From Herbaspirillum frisingense (GTDB lineage: Bacteria > Pseudomonadota > Gammaproteobacteria > Burkholderiales > Burkholderiaceae_D), in assembly GCA_009914615.1 (NCBI GenBank), contig WNDX01000025.1:1-37670 (forward strand): a DNA stretch of 37,670 nt, written 5' to 3'. The notes under the pieces are model-generated. The model worked only from the letters and a program-made list of their open reading frames with translations, was not told the DNA's origin and did no database searches. Positions 19,966 to 28,451 of the stretch are shown one piece after another (the first letter of the stretch is position 1; every line of letters begins with the position of its first letter). Position numbers and translations under genes: made by a program.

Positions 19966-19996
19966 AAAAAGGCTGCCGTGACGGGCAGCCTTTTTT
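19966..19996 (+). terminator. Bidirectional Rho-independent terminator
   Basis: AAAAA then GGCTGCC (19971-19977), loop GTGACG, GGCAGCC (19984-19990), then six T. The A run on the left side makes it work in the minus direction too, serving the convergent membrane-protein gene that ends at 20031. Confidence 0.9.
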
Positions 19997-20030
19997 GTTT
20001 TCAGCCTGTCGCGGTGGACCGGGTATGCGC

Positions 20031-20573
20031 CTAGTGCGAGCGCGATTTGTTCCATTTCCGCATGCGCGCCGCCAGTCGCCTGAACAGCCGCACCAGGCGG
20101 CCGCCGGTCGAGCGCGGCGAACCGGCCAGGCGCGCTTTCCAACCGGCGATCATGTTGCGCACGGTGGCGCGTATCGCCCTCACCAAGCGTTGCACCTGTT
20201 GCCAGCCGGCGCTGGCGTGCAATTGCGCGATCAGCCTGTCCTTGAATGCCAGCAGCCTGTCATGCGCGCGCTGGAACCAGCCCAGCGACAGCAGGCTGCG
20301 CCGCGTGAGCGCGTAGATGCGCGCCACCAGCGCGGTACCGAGCACCTTGGCGCCGAGGATGATGATCAGGCCCAGCGTCGGATGGCCGTGGGTGATGGAG
20401 AGCAGGGCGAGGATCTTGACCGGTAGCAGCAACAAGGTCGGCGCCAGGAAGATCAGCAGCGCCGCATACGGCGAGAGTTTTTCCACCCAGCGCTGCAGCC
20501 GGATCAGGAAGGGCCAGGCCGGGATGCGTGCCAGCACCGCCTGGGTTGCGTCCCACAGCCATTCTTCCAGCAT
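20031..20573 (-). CDS. Hypothetical membrane protein next to the methylglyoxal-synthase-like gene
   Basis: Not recognised. From the ATG at 20573 (MLEEWLWDATQAVLARI) the protein has 180 residues. Two strongly hydrophobic segments (about residues 30-55, rich in Leu and Ala, and 65-88) are followed by a long amphipathic, Arg/Lys-rich C-terminal region of about 90 residues. Topology with a basic cytoplasmic tail is likely. The frame stays open and hydrophobic upstream of 20573 (LAPLIYTAALLL), which suggests that the true start is earlier, possibly a rare CTG at 20662 overlapping the stop of the upstream gene as CTGA. It is almost certainly co-transcribed with, and perhaps translationally coupled to, the methylglyoxal-synthase-like gene. 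Confidence 0.7.
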   Translation of the reverse strand: MLEEWLWDATQAVLARIPAWPFLIRLQRWVEKLSPYAALLIFLAPTLLLLPVKILALLSITHGHPTLGLIIILGAKVLGTALVARIYALTRRSLLSLGWFQRAHDRLLAFKDRLIAQLHASAGWQQVQRLVRAIRATVRNMIAGWKARLAGSPRSTGGRLVRLFRRLAARMRKWNKSRSH

Positions 20574-20656
20574 CAGCAACAGCGCGGCCGTGTAGATCAG
20601 CGGCGCCAGCGGGGCGGGCGGCGTGGCGGCGGCGAGGATTGTTCCATGGAAGCCGG

Positions 20657-21544
20657 TCAGACCTGGCGCGCCTGGATCAGCGACAGCCAGCGATCGCCCC
20701 ATTTGACGTCGCTCATGCAGGAGGCATAGCCGGTCACGGTGCGCGCGGCGCGCTCCAGCAGTTGGATATCGGCCTCGTGCTGGCGCGCCACGTGCGGGTC
20801 TTCCAGGAACAGCACGCGCCGGCACTGCTGTTCCAGGATCAGTTCGGCAATCTGCGCGTCGCCGCCCAGAGGGCCGGAGAGGAAGGGCTTGACCCAGTTG
20901 CGGCCGGCCTCGCCCTTGATCTTCATTGCCAGCTGGTTGAGCAGGCCGCCGGTGGTGCCGGTAGCGCAGCGGAAGGCGAACTTGTCGAGTACGTCGAAAT
21001 GCTTTTCGGCCAGCTCCAGCATGCGCGACTTCATGGCGTCGTGGGCGATCAGGGCGATGCCTTCCTGGTCCAGCTTGAAGCGGTCGTCGAACACCGCGTC
21101 CGGCGCGGCGCCGTTGGCGATCGATTCCAGTTCGAACCATTCCTGGGCGCCGGCCAGCGTGGACAGGAAAGGCTTGCCGTGGATCACGCACTGGCGCTTC
21201 AGCGCCACCGCTTCGGGGAAGGTGGAGGACGGATCGACCGGGTCGATCAGGTAGATCACGGCATCCAGTGTGCGCTCGGGGTCGGCGTCCACGGTGCGCG
21301 AGACCAGCTTCATCAGCCCGCCTTGACGGCCGTAGGGGAAGCGCACCAGGTGCGGATAGCCTGGCAGCAGATCCATCTGGCCGATGGCGTCCAGCGTGCG
21401 ACCAACCACGATCAGCTCCGGCTGCAGCGTTTCGATACGCGTGCGCGAACCGGTCAGCAACTGGACCAGAGCGGAATCGGGCGCGTCCTGGTGGGCGCGG
21501 TTGGCAATCAGGCCGATGCGGTAGCGGGGAGCGATGGAGGACAT
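20657..21544 (-). CDS. Two-domain methylglyoxal synthase-like protein
   Basis: A 295-residue protein, twice the length of classical methylglyoxal synthase (152 residues), which converts dihydroxyacetone phosphate to methylglyoxal and phosphate. The C-terminal half (about 160-295) matches MgsA closely and keeps the catalytic residues of the E. coli enzyme: H168-D169 in IALIAHD (H19-D20), D229 in GPLGGD (D71), D249 in LEDP (D91), H256 and D259 (H98 and D101), with identical spacing between the last three. The N-terminal half (about 8-140) looks like a second copy that lost these residues (N15-R16 in place of His-Asp, no matching His after D101). The ATG at 21544 gives a sensible N-terminus (MSSIAPRYRIGLI). 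The next gene follows at once. Confidence 0.82.
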   Translation of the reverse strand: MSSIAPRYRIGLIANRAHQDAPDSALVQLLTGSRTRIETLQPELIVVGRTLDAIGQMDLLPGYPHLVRFPYGRQGGLMKLVSRTVDADPERTLDAVIYLIDPVDPSSTFPEAVALKRQCVIHGKPFLSTLAGAQEWFELESIANGAAPDAVFDDRFKLDQEGIALIAHDAMKSRMLELAEKHFDVLDKFAFRCATGTTGGLLNQLAMKIKGEAGRNWVKPFLSGPLGGDAQIAELILEQQCRRVLFLEDPHVARQHEADIQLLERAARTVTGYASCMSDVKWGDRWLSLIQARQV

Positions 21545-21709
21545 GATGGTGGCGGGATCAGTGAAATGGCGGATGGTGGCGCTGATGGTGACGCTATCGG
21601 CGCCGGGAAGCAAATTATCGCCGAGTGCGCGCGAAAGGGCGAGTGCCGGCCGCGCAAAACCGGTCTTCGCAGCACAGTCGCTCGGCCATTTGTGGCGTCA
21701 ACTGTACCG

Positions 21710-21736
21710 TTGCCGCGGCCTGCATGCGGCTACAAT
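21710..21736 (+). promoter_or_regulatory. Probable greB promoter
   Basis: TACAAT at 21731-21736 is preceded by TTGCCG at 21710-21715 with a short 15-base spacer. The -10 is good and the -35 is only fair. The ATG of greB is 51 bases downstream. Confidence 0.5.
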
Positions 21737-21786
21737 AAGGTTTGAGCACGCTGCAAGGCGGCAAGCATATCCGGACAGAATCCAGC

Positions 21787-22344
21787 ATGAACAAGGCCTT
21801 TGTAAAAGAATCCGACGGCGGCGACGACGATGACGAGCTCGCCTTGCCCGCCATTCCGGCCGGCGCCAACAACTACATGACGCCACAGGGACACCAGCGC
21901 ATCAAGGACGAGCTGCTGCACCTGATCGACGAGGAGCGGCCGGAGGTGGTCAAGATCGTCTCCTGGGCGGCCTCCAACGGCGATCGCTCCGAGAACGGCG
22001 ACTACCTGTACGGCAAGAAGCGCCTGCGTGAGATCGATCGCCGCATCCGCTTCCTGACCAAGCGCCTGGATTTCGCCGAAGTGGTGGATCCGGCCGTGCA
22101 CCACGGCAGCGACCAGGTCTTCTTCGGCGCCACGGTCACCTATGAGAACCAGAAGGGGGAAGAACATACGGTGACCATCGTCGGCATCGACGAGCTCGAC
22201 CCGCTCAAGGGCAAGATCAGCTGGATCTCGCCGGTGGCGCGTGCGCTGACCAAGTCGCGCGAGGGCGACGAAGTGGTGCTGCAGACGCCGTCCGGCATCG
22301 AACACCTGACCGTGCTGGAAGTGAGCTATCCGGCGCCGCATTAG
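21787..22344 (+). CDS. greB: Transcription elongation factor GreB
   Basis: A 185-residue Gre factor that enters the secondary channel of RNA polymerase and stimulates cleavage of backtracked RNA. The N-terminal coiled-coil (about residues 30-100) contains the acidic tip region NGDRSENGDYLYGKK. The C-terminal globular domain (about 105-185) includes FFGATVTYENQKGEE and the KGKISWISPVARAL segment. It is longer than GreA (158), and MNKAFVKESDGG followed by a run of Asp is the GreB N-terminus seen in beta-proteobacteria. The ATG at 21787 is chosen for that reason; an upstream in-frame start at 21742 is rejected. It is divergent from the methylglyoxal-synthase-like gene. Confidence 0.95.
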   Translation: MNKAFVKESDGGDDDDELALPAIPAGANNYMTPQGHQRIKDELLHLIDEERPEVVKIVSWAASNGDRSENGDYLYGKKRLREIDRRIRFLTKRLDFAEVVDPAVHHGSDQVFFGATVTYENQKGEEHTVTIVGIDELDPLKGKISWISPVARALTKSREGDEVVLQTPSGIEHLTVLEVSYPAPH

Positions 22345-22482
22345 GCGGGCCGGCGCAGCAGGCAAGAATCCGATCCATCACCACGCCAGATCCTGCATGC
22401 ACGGCGCATGCGGGACGGTCATTGCCGCGAGCGCCGCCGACGGCGCCGGGCGTACCGCATTCAAACCATCCACGGGGAAACC

Positions 22483-23823
22483 ATGTCCATCGTTTTTGCC
22501 AGCCTGAACCATCCGCAGCGCGTCGTTCTCGCGGCGGAGGTGCACTCGCGGCCCTTCCTGCAGCTCACGCGCTCGGAGACGCTGACGCATCTGGCCGTCT
22601 ACGTGCGTGAAGACGGCAACGGTAGCCAGCACGCGCTCGCCCAGCATGCGCTGCTGGACGCGCTGTGCGCGCATTTCGGCGTGGCCGCGCCGGGCGCCGA
22701 GGCCAAGCACTTCTATCACGATTTCGGGCGCTTCCGTCTGAAGTGGGAGTGCCATACCGAATTCGCCACCTACACCTTCGCCCAGGCGCATGACGAAGCG
22801 CTATCCACCGCCGACGCCTTCGCCCGCGCGCCGTTGTCGCACATTCCGCAGCAGTGGCTGCTGTCGCTGCAGGGCAAGCTGATGGTGGCGGCGCATGTGG
22901 TGGTCGAGCCCGGCGCCGACGATACTGCGGCCACCGCGGGCACCATGCAGCGCATCTTCGAAGGCAAGCTGATGAGTTCCAGCAAGGTATTGCAGGGCGG
23001 CGAGATCTGGACCGATTTCCAGATCCAGTCGGACGGCTTCTCGCGCTTCGTGGTGCGCGACATCGACCTGCGCGAACTGCAGGGCGGCCGTCTGGCGCAG
23101 CGCATCCTGGAAATCGAAACCTATCGCATGATGGCGCTGCTGGGCCTGCCGCACGCCCAGCAGTCGGGGCCGCTGCTCAACGGCATCGAAGGCGACCTGG
23201 CGGCGCTGACCGCGGCCATGGTGCAATCCGAACAATCGACCGGCGGCACACCGGAAGAACAAGCGGAGGACGAGCGCGTGCTGCGCAAGATCACCGGGCT
23301 GGCCGCGCGCATCGAAAAGCTGTCGCTGGAAAACAGCTACCGCTTCTCGGCCTCGCAAGCCTACTTCAGGCTGGTGCAGGCGCGCATCGAGGAATTGCGC
23401 GAGCAACGCATCGAAGGCGTGCCAACCATCGGCGAATTCATGGAGCGTCGCCTGGCGCCGGCGATGAACACTTGCCAGGCTATCGCGCGCCGGCAGGAGG
23501 CGTTGGCCGAGCGCATCGCCCATACCAACGACCTGCTGCGCACCCGCATCGGCATCGTGCAGGAACAGCAGAACCGCCAGATCCTGGAATCAATGAATGC
23601 GCGCGCGGCCCAGCAACTGAAGCTGCAGCAGGCGGTCGAAGGGCTGTCGGTGGCAGCGATCTCGTATTACGTGATCGGCCTGATCGGCTACGCGGGCAAG
23701 GCCGCCAAGGCAGCCGGCCTGCCGGTCAATCCGGATCTGGCGACCGGCATCGTGGTGCCGGTGGTGGCGGCTTGCGTCTGGCTGGGGCTGCGCCGCATGC
23801 ACAAGGGCCTGGGCCAGCACTGA
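22483..23823 (+). CDS. DUF3422 family membrane-anchored protein
   Basis: A 446-residue protein of the DUF3422 family, whose function is unknown. The large N-terminal part (about 1-370) is soluble, begins with HPQRVVLAAEVHSRPF, and ends in a helical, charged region. Two hydrophobic helices (about 390-410 and 418-437) lie at the C-terminus, so the protein is probably tail-anchored with the bulk in the cytoplasm. The layout loosely resembles CorA-like proteins with a large soluble domain and two terminal helices, but no GMN motif is present. The ATG at 22483 has GGGGAAA upstream; an earlier in-frame start at 22408 adds an implausible Arg-rich stretch. It follows greB after about 140 bases. Confidence 0.88.
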   Translation: MSIVFASLNHPQRVVLAAEVHSRPFLQLTRSETLTHLAVYVREDGNGSQHALAQHALLDALCAHFGVAAPGAEAKHFYHDFGRFRLKWECHTEFATYTFAQAHDEALSTADAFARAPLSHIPQQWLLSLQGKLMVAAHVVVEPGADDTAATAGTMQRIFEGKLMSSSKVLQGGEIWTDFQIQSDGFSRFVVRDIDLRELQGGRLAQRILEIETYRMMALLGLPHAQQSGPLLNGIEGDLAALTAAMVQSEQSTGGTPEEQAEDERVLRKITGLAARIEKLSLENSYRFSASQAYFRLVQARIEELREQRIEGVPTIGEFMERRLAPAMNTCQAIARRQEALAERIAHTNDLLRTRIGIVQEQQNRQILESMNARAAQQLKLQQAVEGLSVAAISYYVIGLIGYAGKAAKAAGLPVNPDLATGIVVPVVAACVWLGLRRMHKGLGQH

Positions 23824-23838
23824 GGCGCGCTCATGCAA

Positions 23839-23871
23839 ACGGGGCGGACCGCTTGTGGCGGCCCGCCCCGT
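23839..23871. terminator. GC-rich hairpin between convergent genes
   Basis: ACGGGGCGG (23839-23847) and CCGCCCCGT (23863-23871) form a nine-pair stem between the convergent DUF3422 and azoR genes. No T run follows on either strand, so intrinsic termination is uncertain. Confidence 0.4.
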
Positions 23872-23904
23872 CGAGCAGAAGGGTGCGCGCTCAGATGCCG
23901 CGCA

Positions 23905-24513
23905 TCAGACGCTTGCAGTGATCTTTTGCTGGGCGCTGGCCACGGCTTGCTTGATGGCTTCTTCGCCCATGGACACGCCCTCGGCGACCACCAGTTCGAC
24001 ATCGGTGATGCCGATGAAACCCAGGGCGCTCTTGATGTACTTGCCCTGGAAGTCCATGGCTTCCATCGGGCCTTCGGAATACTTGCCGCCACGCGACAGG
24101 ATCACGATGGCCTTCTTGCCGGTGGCCAGGCCGACCGGGCCGGTTTCGGTGTAGCGGAAGGTGCGGCCGGCGCGGAACACGTGGTCGATCCAGGTCTTCA
24201 GCGTGGACGGCGGGGCGAAGTTGTACATCGGCACGCCGATGACCAGGGTGTCGGCCGCCAGCAGCTCATCGACCAGCGCATCGGATTGCTTGATCAGGGC
24301 GGCTTGCTCGGCGCTGAGGTTCTCGGCCGGGGTGAAGTAGGCGCCCAACAGGGCTTCGGTCAGGTGCGGCAGCGCGTCGTTGGCCAGGTCGCGGTGGACG
24401 ATGGTGCCGCCCGGGTTCTTGGCCTTCCACTGTTCGGCGAAGGACGCGGTCAGTTGGCGCGAGATGGAGCCGCTGGTGCGGGCGCTGGAGTCGATATGCA
24501 GCAAGGTGCTCAT
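23905..24513 (-). CDS. azoR: FMN-dependent NADH-azoreductase
   Basis: A 202-residue flavodoxin-fold oxidoreductase of the AzoR/NQO family. It transfers two electrons from NADH to quinones and azo compounds and protects against thiol-specific and quinone stress. The N-terminal FMN phosphate loop is LHIDSSARTSGSISRQLT. The flavin-binding MYNFAPPSTLKTWIDHVFRAGRTF at about 95-118 and the SRGGKYSEG segment near 140 are diagnostic. The ATG at 24513 has AAGGAT at about seven bases; an upstream in-frame start is rejected. It is divergent from a LysR regulator, and an inverted repeat of LysR type lies between them, so regulation by that protein is likely. Confidence 0.95.
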   Translation of the reverse strand: MSTLLHIDSSARTSGSISRQLTASFAEQWKAKNPGGTIVHRDLANDALPHLTEALLGAYFTPAENLSAEQAALIKQSDALVDELLAADTLVIGVPMYNFAPPSTLKTWIDHVFRAGRTFRYTETGPVGLATGKKAIVILSRGGKYSEGPMEAMDFQGKYIKSALGFIGITDVELVVAEGVSMGEEAIKQAVASAQQKITASV

Positions 24514-24715
24514 GGTCAATCCTTTCGGTGGGCATCGCCGTTGCTTGCTTGGATGCAACGGCTGCGTTGGTCTGGTTGGCCGGCGGAAAAGCCCGCGGCG
24601 GATCATCAAAATGCTGCGCCGGAAGCGGAGGAGGCGAATTCGCTGTATCGTTGCGTCCTGATCTGTTGCTTGCGGCGTTGGTAGAACAATACCCAGTTTT
24701 CATTTCGGCCAGTAG

Positions 24716-24730
24716 ATGCGAGAATCGCAT
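24716..24730. promoter_or_regulatory. LysR-type binding site between azoR and its divergent regulator
   Basis: ATGCGA-GAA-TCGCAT is a perfect 15-base inverted repeat of the T-N11-A class used by LysR proteins. It lies 31 bases upstream of the LysR start and about 200 bases from azoR, which fits autoregulation plus divergent control. Confidence 0.7.
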
Positions 24731-24761
24731 TTCACTGATCCATTTTTGGTGGTAATTGATC

Positions 24762-25784
24762 ATGCTCGACCTGAACGATATCTGGCTCTTCGTCCACGTG
24801 GTGCGCGCCGGCAGTTTCGCCGCCGCCGGCCGCAAGCTGTCCATGCCCCCCAATACCATCAGCCGCCGCCTGCAGGCCTTGGAGGCCGGCATGGGCGTGC
24901 GCCTGCTGCAGCGCTCGACGCGCCAGCTCAACATGACCGCCGCCGGCCGTGAGTTCTTCGAGCGCTGCGCGCCGGGCCTGGAGGATATCGAGCACGCCAG
25001 CGCCAGCCTCACCGAAAGCAACGGCGAGCCCTCCGGCAGCTTGCGCGTGGCGGCGCCGGTGGATTTCTTCGATAACTTCTCGATCGAGTGGATGCACGAG
25101 TTCATGCGCCTGTATCCCAAGGTGCAACTGGAGTTCGTGCTCAACGACGGCCGCGCCGACCTGATTGCCGAGGGCATCGATCTGGCCTTCCGCGGCGGCA
25201 TCCTGCCCGATTCCAGCCTGGTGGCAAGAAAGCTGGTGGAAAGCCACCGCGGCTTGGTCGCCAGCCCGCGCTACCTGGAACGCTTCGGTACGCCGCGCAC
25301 CCTGGCCGACCTGATGGATCACGCCTGCCTGGCGGCGTCGCAGGCGCCGCAAAACACCACCTGGAAGCTGGAAGGGCCGCAAGGGCCGGAGTCGGTGCGA
25401 GTCAATCCGCGGCTGTGCATCAATACCGCACAAGGTCAGCTGCGCGCGGCGCGCGCCGGCCTCGGAATTGCGTTGCTGCCGACCATGCTGGCCTCGGAAG
25501 ACTTGCGCAACGGCACGCTGGTACACATCCTGCCTGATTACCAGCGCGACGCCATGGGCTTGTATGCGGTGTATGTGCATCGCCGGCAGCTGCCCAGCGC
25601 GGTCAGCGCCCTGATCGATTTTTTCGCCGACAAGCTGGAACGCGGCATCGCCGACAAGGGCGAGCAGGTTTGCCAGGAACATTTCGCGCGCGAAGATGCG
25701 GCCAAGCAGACCAAAGCCATCGAAGTGCTCAAGCGTGGCCGGGACGTGGCGGAAACTATGGAAACGGAGAAGGCCGCCGTGTGA
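24762..25784 (+). CDS. LysR-family transcriptional regulator divergent from azoR
   Basis: A 340-residue LysR-type regulator. The helix-turn-helix is at about 15-55 (AGSFAAAGRKLSMPPNTISR). The effector domain follows, and the C-terminus has an additional charged tail of about 35 residues beyond the usual length, ending METEKAAV. The ATG at 24762 is chosen (MLDLNDIWLFVHVVRAGSF); a TTG two codons upstream is possible. No clear ribosome-binding site is visible. Its probable targets are azoR and itself, based on the divergent layout and the T-N11-A repeat at 24716-24730. Regulators of this clade often respond to quinones or similar electrophiles, but the inducer here is not known. A strong terminator follows. 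Confidence 0.92.
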   Translation: MLDLNDIWLFVHVVRAGSFAAAGRKLSMPPNTISRRLQALEAGMGVRLLQRSTRQLNMTAAGREFFERCAPGLEDIEHASASLTESNGEPSGSLRVAAPVDFFDNFSIEWMHEFMRLYPKVQLEFVLNDGRADLIAEGIDLAFRGGILPDSSLVARKLVESHRGLVASPRYLERFGTPRTLADLMDHACLAASQAPQNTTWKLEGPQGPESVRVNPRLCINTAQGQLRAARAGLGIALLPTMLASEDLRNGTLVHILPDYQRDAMGLYAVYVHRRQLPSAVSALIDFFADKLERGIADKGEQVCQEHFAREDAAKQTKAIEVLKRGRDVAETMETEKAAV

Positions 25785-25805
25785 TGCGCTTGTCCGCCTG
25801 AATGA

Positions 25806-25839
25806 AAAACGCCCGCATGCGCGGGCGTTTTCGTTTTTT
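25806..25839. terminator. Bidirectional terminator between the LysR gene and spoT
   Basis: AAAACGCCCGC (25806-25816), loop ATGC, GCGGGCGTTTT (25821-25831), then CG and a run of six T. An 11-pair stem with A and T runs on opposite sides serves both the plus-strand LysR gene and the minus-strand spoT gene. Confidence 0.9.
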
Positions 25840-25882
25840 GGCTGGGTTTGCGGGCCTCAGGCTATCTATCAGTGCGGCAGCG

Positions 25883-28144
25883 TCAGCCGCGCTCACGCAG
25901 GATACGCGTCACGCTGTCGATCTTGCGGATGCCGCGCATGGTGCGGGCCAGGTGGACGCGATCTTCGACCTGGATGGTGAAGCGCAGATACTTCATCGAG
26001 GAGCCGCCATCGTCGTCCATGCTGACCGAGACGATGTTGGCGTCGGCTTCGCCGATCTCGGCGGCAATGCGGGCCAGGGTGCCGCGCTCGTTGTGAATCA
26101 GGATGGTGATGCGGCAATCGAAGCGGCGGTTGAGGTCGTAGCCCCAGACCAGCTCGATCCATCGATCCGGTTCCTTCTCGTGCAGGCGCTTGGCGGTTTC
26201 GCATTCCTGGGTGTGCACGATCAGTGTCTGATCCGGCTTGAGGTAGCCGGTCAGGCTGTCGCCCGGAATCGGCATACAGCACGACGACAGTTGGGCCGAG
26301 GCGCCTTCGCTGCCGGTGATGACCACCGGATCCGGCTTGTTGGGCAGCATGTGGCCTTCCGGATCCAGCTGCGGCACGCTGGCGCCGGTATCCATCATGG
26401 TCATGATGTGGCGTGCCACCAGCGGCGCCATGCGGGTGCCGATGCCGATCTCGGCATACAGGTCGTCCATGGTCTTGGCGCTGGATTCGTTGAGCAGGCG
26501 CTCGACGATGCCGGTCGGCAGTTCCGGTTCGATGCCCAGCGTGTGCAGGGCATTGCCCAGCAGGCGCCGGCCGACGGCTTGCGATTCGATCTTGTTGGCC
26601 GTGCGCAGGCGATGTCGGATCGCGGAGCGCGCCTTGCCGGTGCGCACATAGCCCAGCCAGTTGGGGCTGGGGCGCGAGGTCGGCGAGGTGATGATCTCGA
26701 CGATGTCGCCGTTGTGCAGCTCGGAGCGCAGCGGCGCCGGTTCGTGATTGATGATGGCCGAGGTGGTCTGGTCGCCGATGTCGGTGTGGATGCTGTAGGC
26801 GAAGTCCAGCGCGGTGGCGCCGCGCGGCAGGGCGATGATCTTGGACTTGGGCGTGAACACGTAGACCGAGTCGGGGAACAGATCCACCTTGACGTGTTCC
26901 AGGAACTCGGCCGAGTCGCCGGTCTGCTTCTGGATGTCCAGCAGCGATTGCAGCCAGGCATGGGTGCGCTGCTGCAGATCGGTCAGGTTGCCTTCGTCGT
27001 CCTTGTAGAGCCAGTGCGCCGCCACGCCGGATTCGGCCACGCGGTGCATCTCGCGGGTGCGGATCTGGAATTCCACCGGCGTGCCGTAGGGGCCGATCAG
27101 GGTGGTGTGCAGCGACTGGTAGCCATTCAGCTTGGGAATGGCGATGTAATCCTTGAACTTGCCCGGCATCGGCTTGAACAGCGAGTGCAGGGTGCCCAGC
27201 GCCACGTAACAGTTGGCGAAGCTGTCCACCACCACGCGGAAGCCGTACACGTCCAGCACCTGCGAGAAGGTCAGGTGCTTGTTGCGCATCTTGCGGTAGA
27301 TGCCGTACAGGGTCTTTTCACGGCCATCGACCTGGGCCGGGATGCCGGCGGCGATCAGCGTGCTGGTCACCGATTCCATGATCTTGGTCACCACCTCGCG
27401 GCGGTTGCCGCGCGCCGCCTTGACGGCCTTGAGCAGGGTGCGGTGGCGCAGCGGGTAGAGGTGCGAGAACGACAGTTCCTGCAGCTCGCGGTAGATGTTG
27501 TTCAGGCCCAGACGGTGCGCGATGGGCACATAGACTTCCATGGTCTCGCGCGAGATGCGGCGCTTCTTGTCCGGCGGCATCGAGCCCAGCGTGCGCATGT
27601 TGTGCAGGCGGTCGGCCAGCTTGACCAGGATCACGCGCACGTCGCGCGCCATCGCCAGCAGCATCTTGCGGAAATTCTCGGCCTGGGCTTCGACCTGGCT
27701 CTGGAATTCGATCTTGTCCAGCTTGGACAGCCCGTCCACCAGCGAGGCCACCGGGGCGCCGAAACGCTCGATCAGTTCTTCCTTCTTGACGCCCTGGTCT
27801 TCCATCACGTCGTGCAGGAAGGCCGCCATCATGGCCTGGGCGTCCAGCTTCCACTCGGCGCAGATCTCGGCCACCGCCAGCGGATGCGAGATATAGGGCT
27901 CGCCGGACTTGCGCATCTGGCCCAGGTGCATCTCGTCGGCGAAGCGATAGGCTTCCTTGACCTTCTTCAGTTCGGAGGGCGTGAGGTATTCTTCGAGCTT
28001 GGGCGTCAGATGGGCGAACGTCGCCACGCCGCTATGTGCAGCGGCGGAGGCGATGTCGTTCGGGGGAGTCGGGCGGCCGGAACCGGCTGCTCGTTTGTTG
28101 CTAGATGTCGCTGATAAGGTGGAGTCGGTGGGGGTGAGGCTCAT
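25883..28144 (-). CDS. spoT: Bifunctional (p)ppGpp synthetase/hydrolase (SpoT/Rel type)
   Basis: A 753-residue stringent-response enzyme. Order: HD hydrolase (about 60-210), with H87 and HDVMED at 111-116 intact; synthetase (about 250-370), with GREKTLYGIYRKM and PGKFKDYIAIPKLNGYQSLHT; TGS (about 410-475); and a C-terminal ACT domain (about 675-750). The KFKD sequence before YIAIPK matches the basic RxKD class of bifunctional enzymes rather than the acidic ExDD class of RelA, so both making and degrading (p)ppGpp are expected. The first 45 residues are low-complexity and Ser/Thr-rich. It ends the yicC-gmk-rpoZ-spoT series and follows rpoZ after 35 bases. Confidence 0.97.
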   Translation of the reverse strand: MSLTPTDSTLSATSSNKRAAGSGRPTPPNDIASAAAHSGVATFAHLTPKLEEYLTPSELKKVKEAYRFADEMHLGQMRKSGEPYISHPLAVAEICAEWKLDAQAMMAAFLHDVMEDQGVKKEELIERFGAPVASLVDGLSKLDKIEFQSQVEAQAENFRKMLLAMARDVRVILVKLADRLHNMRTLGSMPPDKKRRISRETMEVYVPIAHRLGLNNIYRELQELSFSHLYPLRHRTLLKAVKAARGNRREVVTKIMESVTSTLIAAGIPAQVDGREKTLYGIYRKMRNKHLTFSQVLDVYGFRVVVDSFANCYVALGTLHSLFKPMPGKFKDYIAIPKLNGYQSLHTTLIGPYGTPVEFQIRTREMHRVAESGVAAHWLYKDDEGNLTDLQQRTHAWLQSLLDIQKQTGDSAEFLEHVKVDLFPDSVYVFTPKSKIIALPRGATALDFAYSIHTDIGDQTTSAIINHEPAPLRSELHNGDIVEIITSPTSRPSPNWLGYVRTGKARSAIRHRLRTANKIESQAVGRRLLGNALHTLGIEPELPTGIVERLLNESSAKTMDDLYAEIGIGTRMAPLVARHIMTMMDTGASVPQLDPEGHMLPNKPDPVVITGSEGASAQLSSCCMPIPGDSLTGYLKPDQTLIVHTQECETAKRLHEKEPDRWIELVWGYDLNRRFDCRITILIHNERGTLARIAAEIGEADANIVSVSMDDDGGSSMKYLRFTIQVEDRVHLARTMRGIRKIDSVTRILRERG

Positions 28145-28179
28145 GCTTGACCGTTATCAGCTTCATGGACGGACCAGGA

Positions 28180-28383
28180 TCAGGCCGGAACCTTCTTCAG
28201 CATTTCCACGCCGACCTTGCCTGCGGCGATTTCGCGCAGGGCGGTCACGGTCGGCTTGTCCTTGGCGTCAACCTTGGGGGTATGGCCCTGCAGCAGCTGG
28301 CGTGCGCGGTAGGTGGCCGACAGGGTCAGCTGGAAGCGGTTCGGGATTTGCTTGAGGCAATCTTCGATGGTGATACGGGCCAT
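28180..28383 (-). CDS. rpoZ: RNA polymerase omega subunit
   Basis: A 67-residue omega subunit, which helps assembly of beta-prime and in proteobacteria contributes to a ppGpp site on RNA polymerase. [20 protein letters not shown] is the conserved N-terminus and ATYRARQL the helix that binds beta-prime. It is shorter than the E. coli protein (91) but normal for beta-proteobacteria. AGGAG precedes the ATG at 28383. Its place between gmk and spoT is the usual one and links it to guanine-nucleotide signalling. Confidence 0.97.
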   Translation of the reverse strand: MARITIEDCLKQIPNRFQLTLSATYRARQLLQGHTPKVDAKDKPTVTALREIAAGKVGVEMLKKVPA

Positions 28384-28451
28384 GTTAAAACTCCTGAATG
28401 ACGGTCTTGCTCGGATTGGGTGAAATTGCCCCGGCGGCTGCGCGCTGCGGC

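Noticed and set aside
25802..28114. 770-residue open frame opposite spoT
   Set aside because: Shadow frame of spoT with the same low-complexity composition as other antisense frames here.
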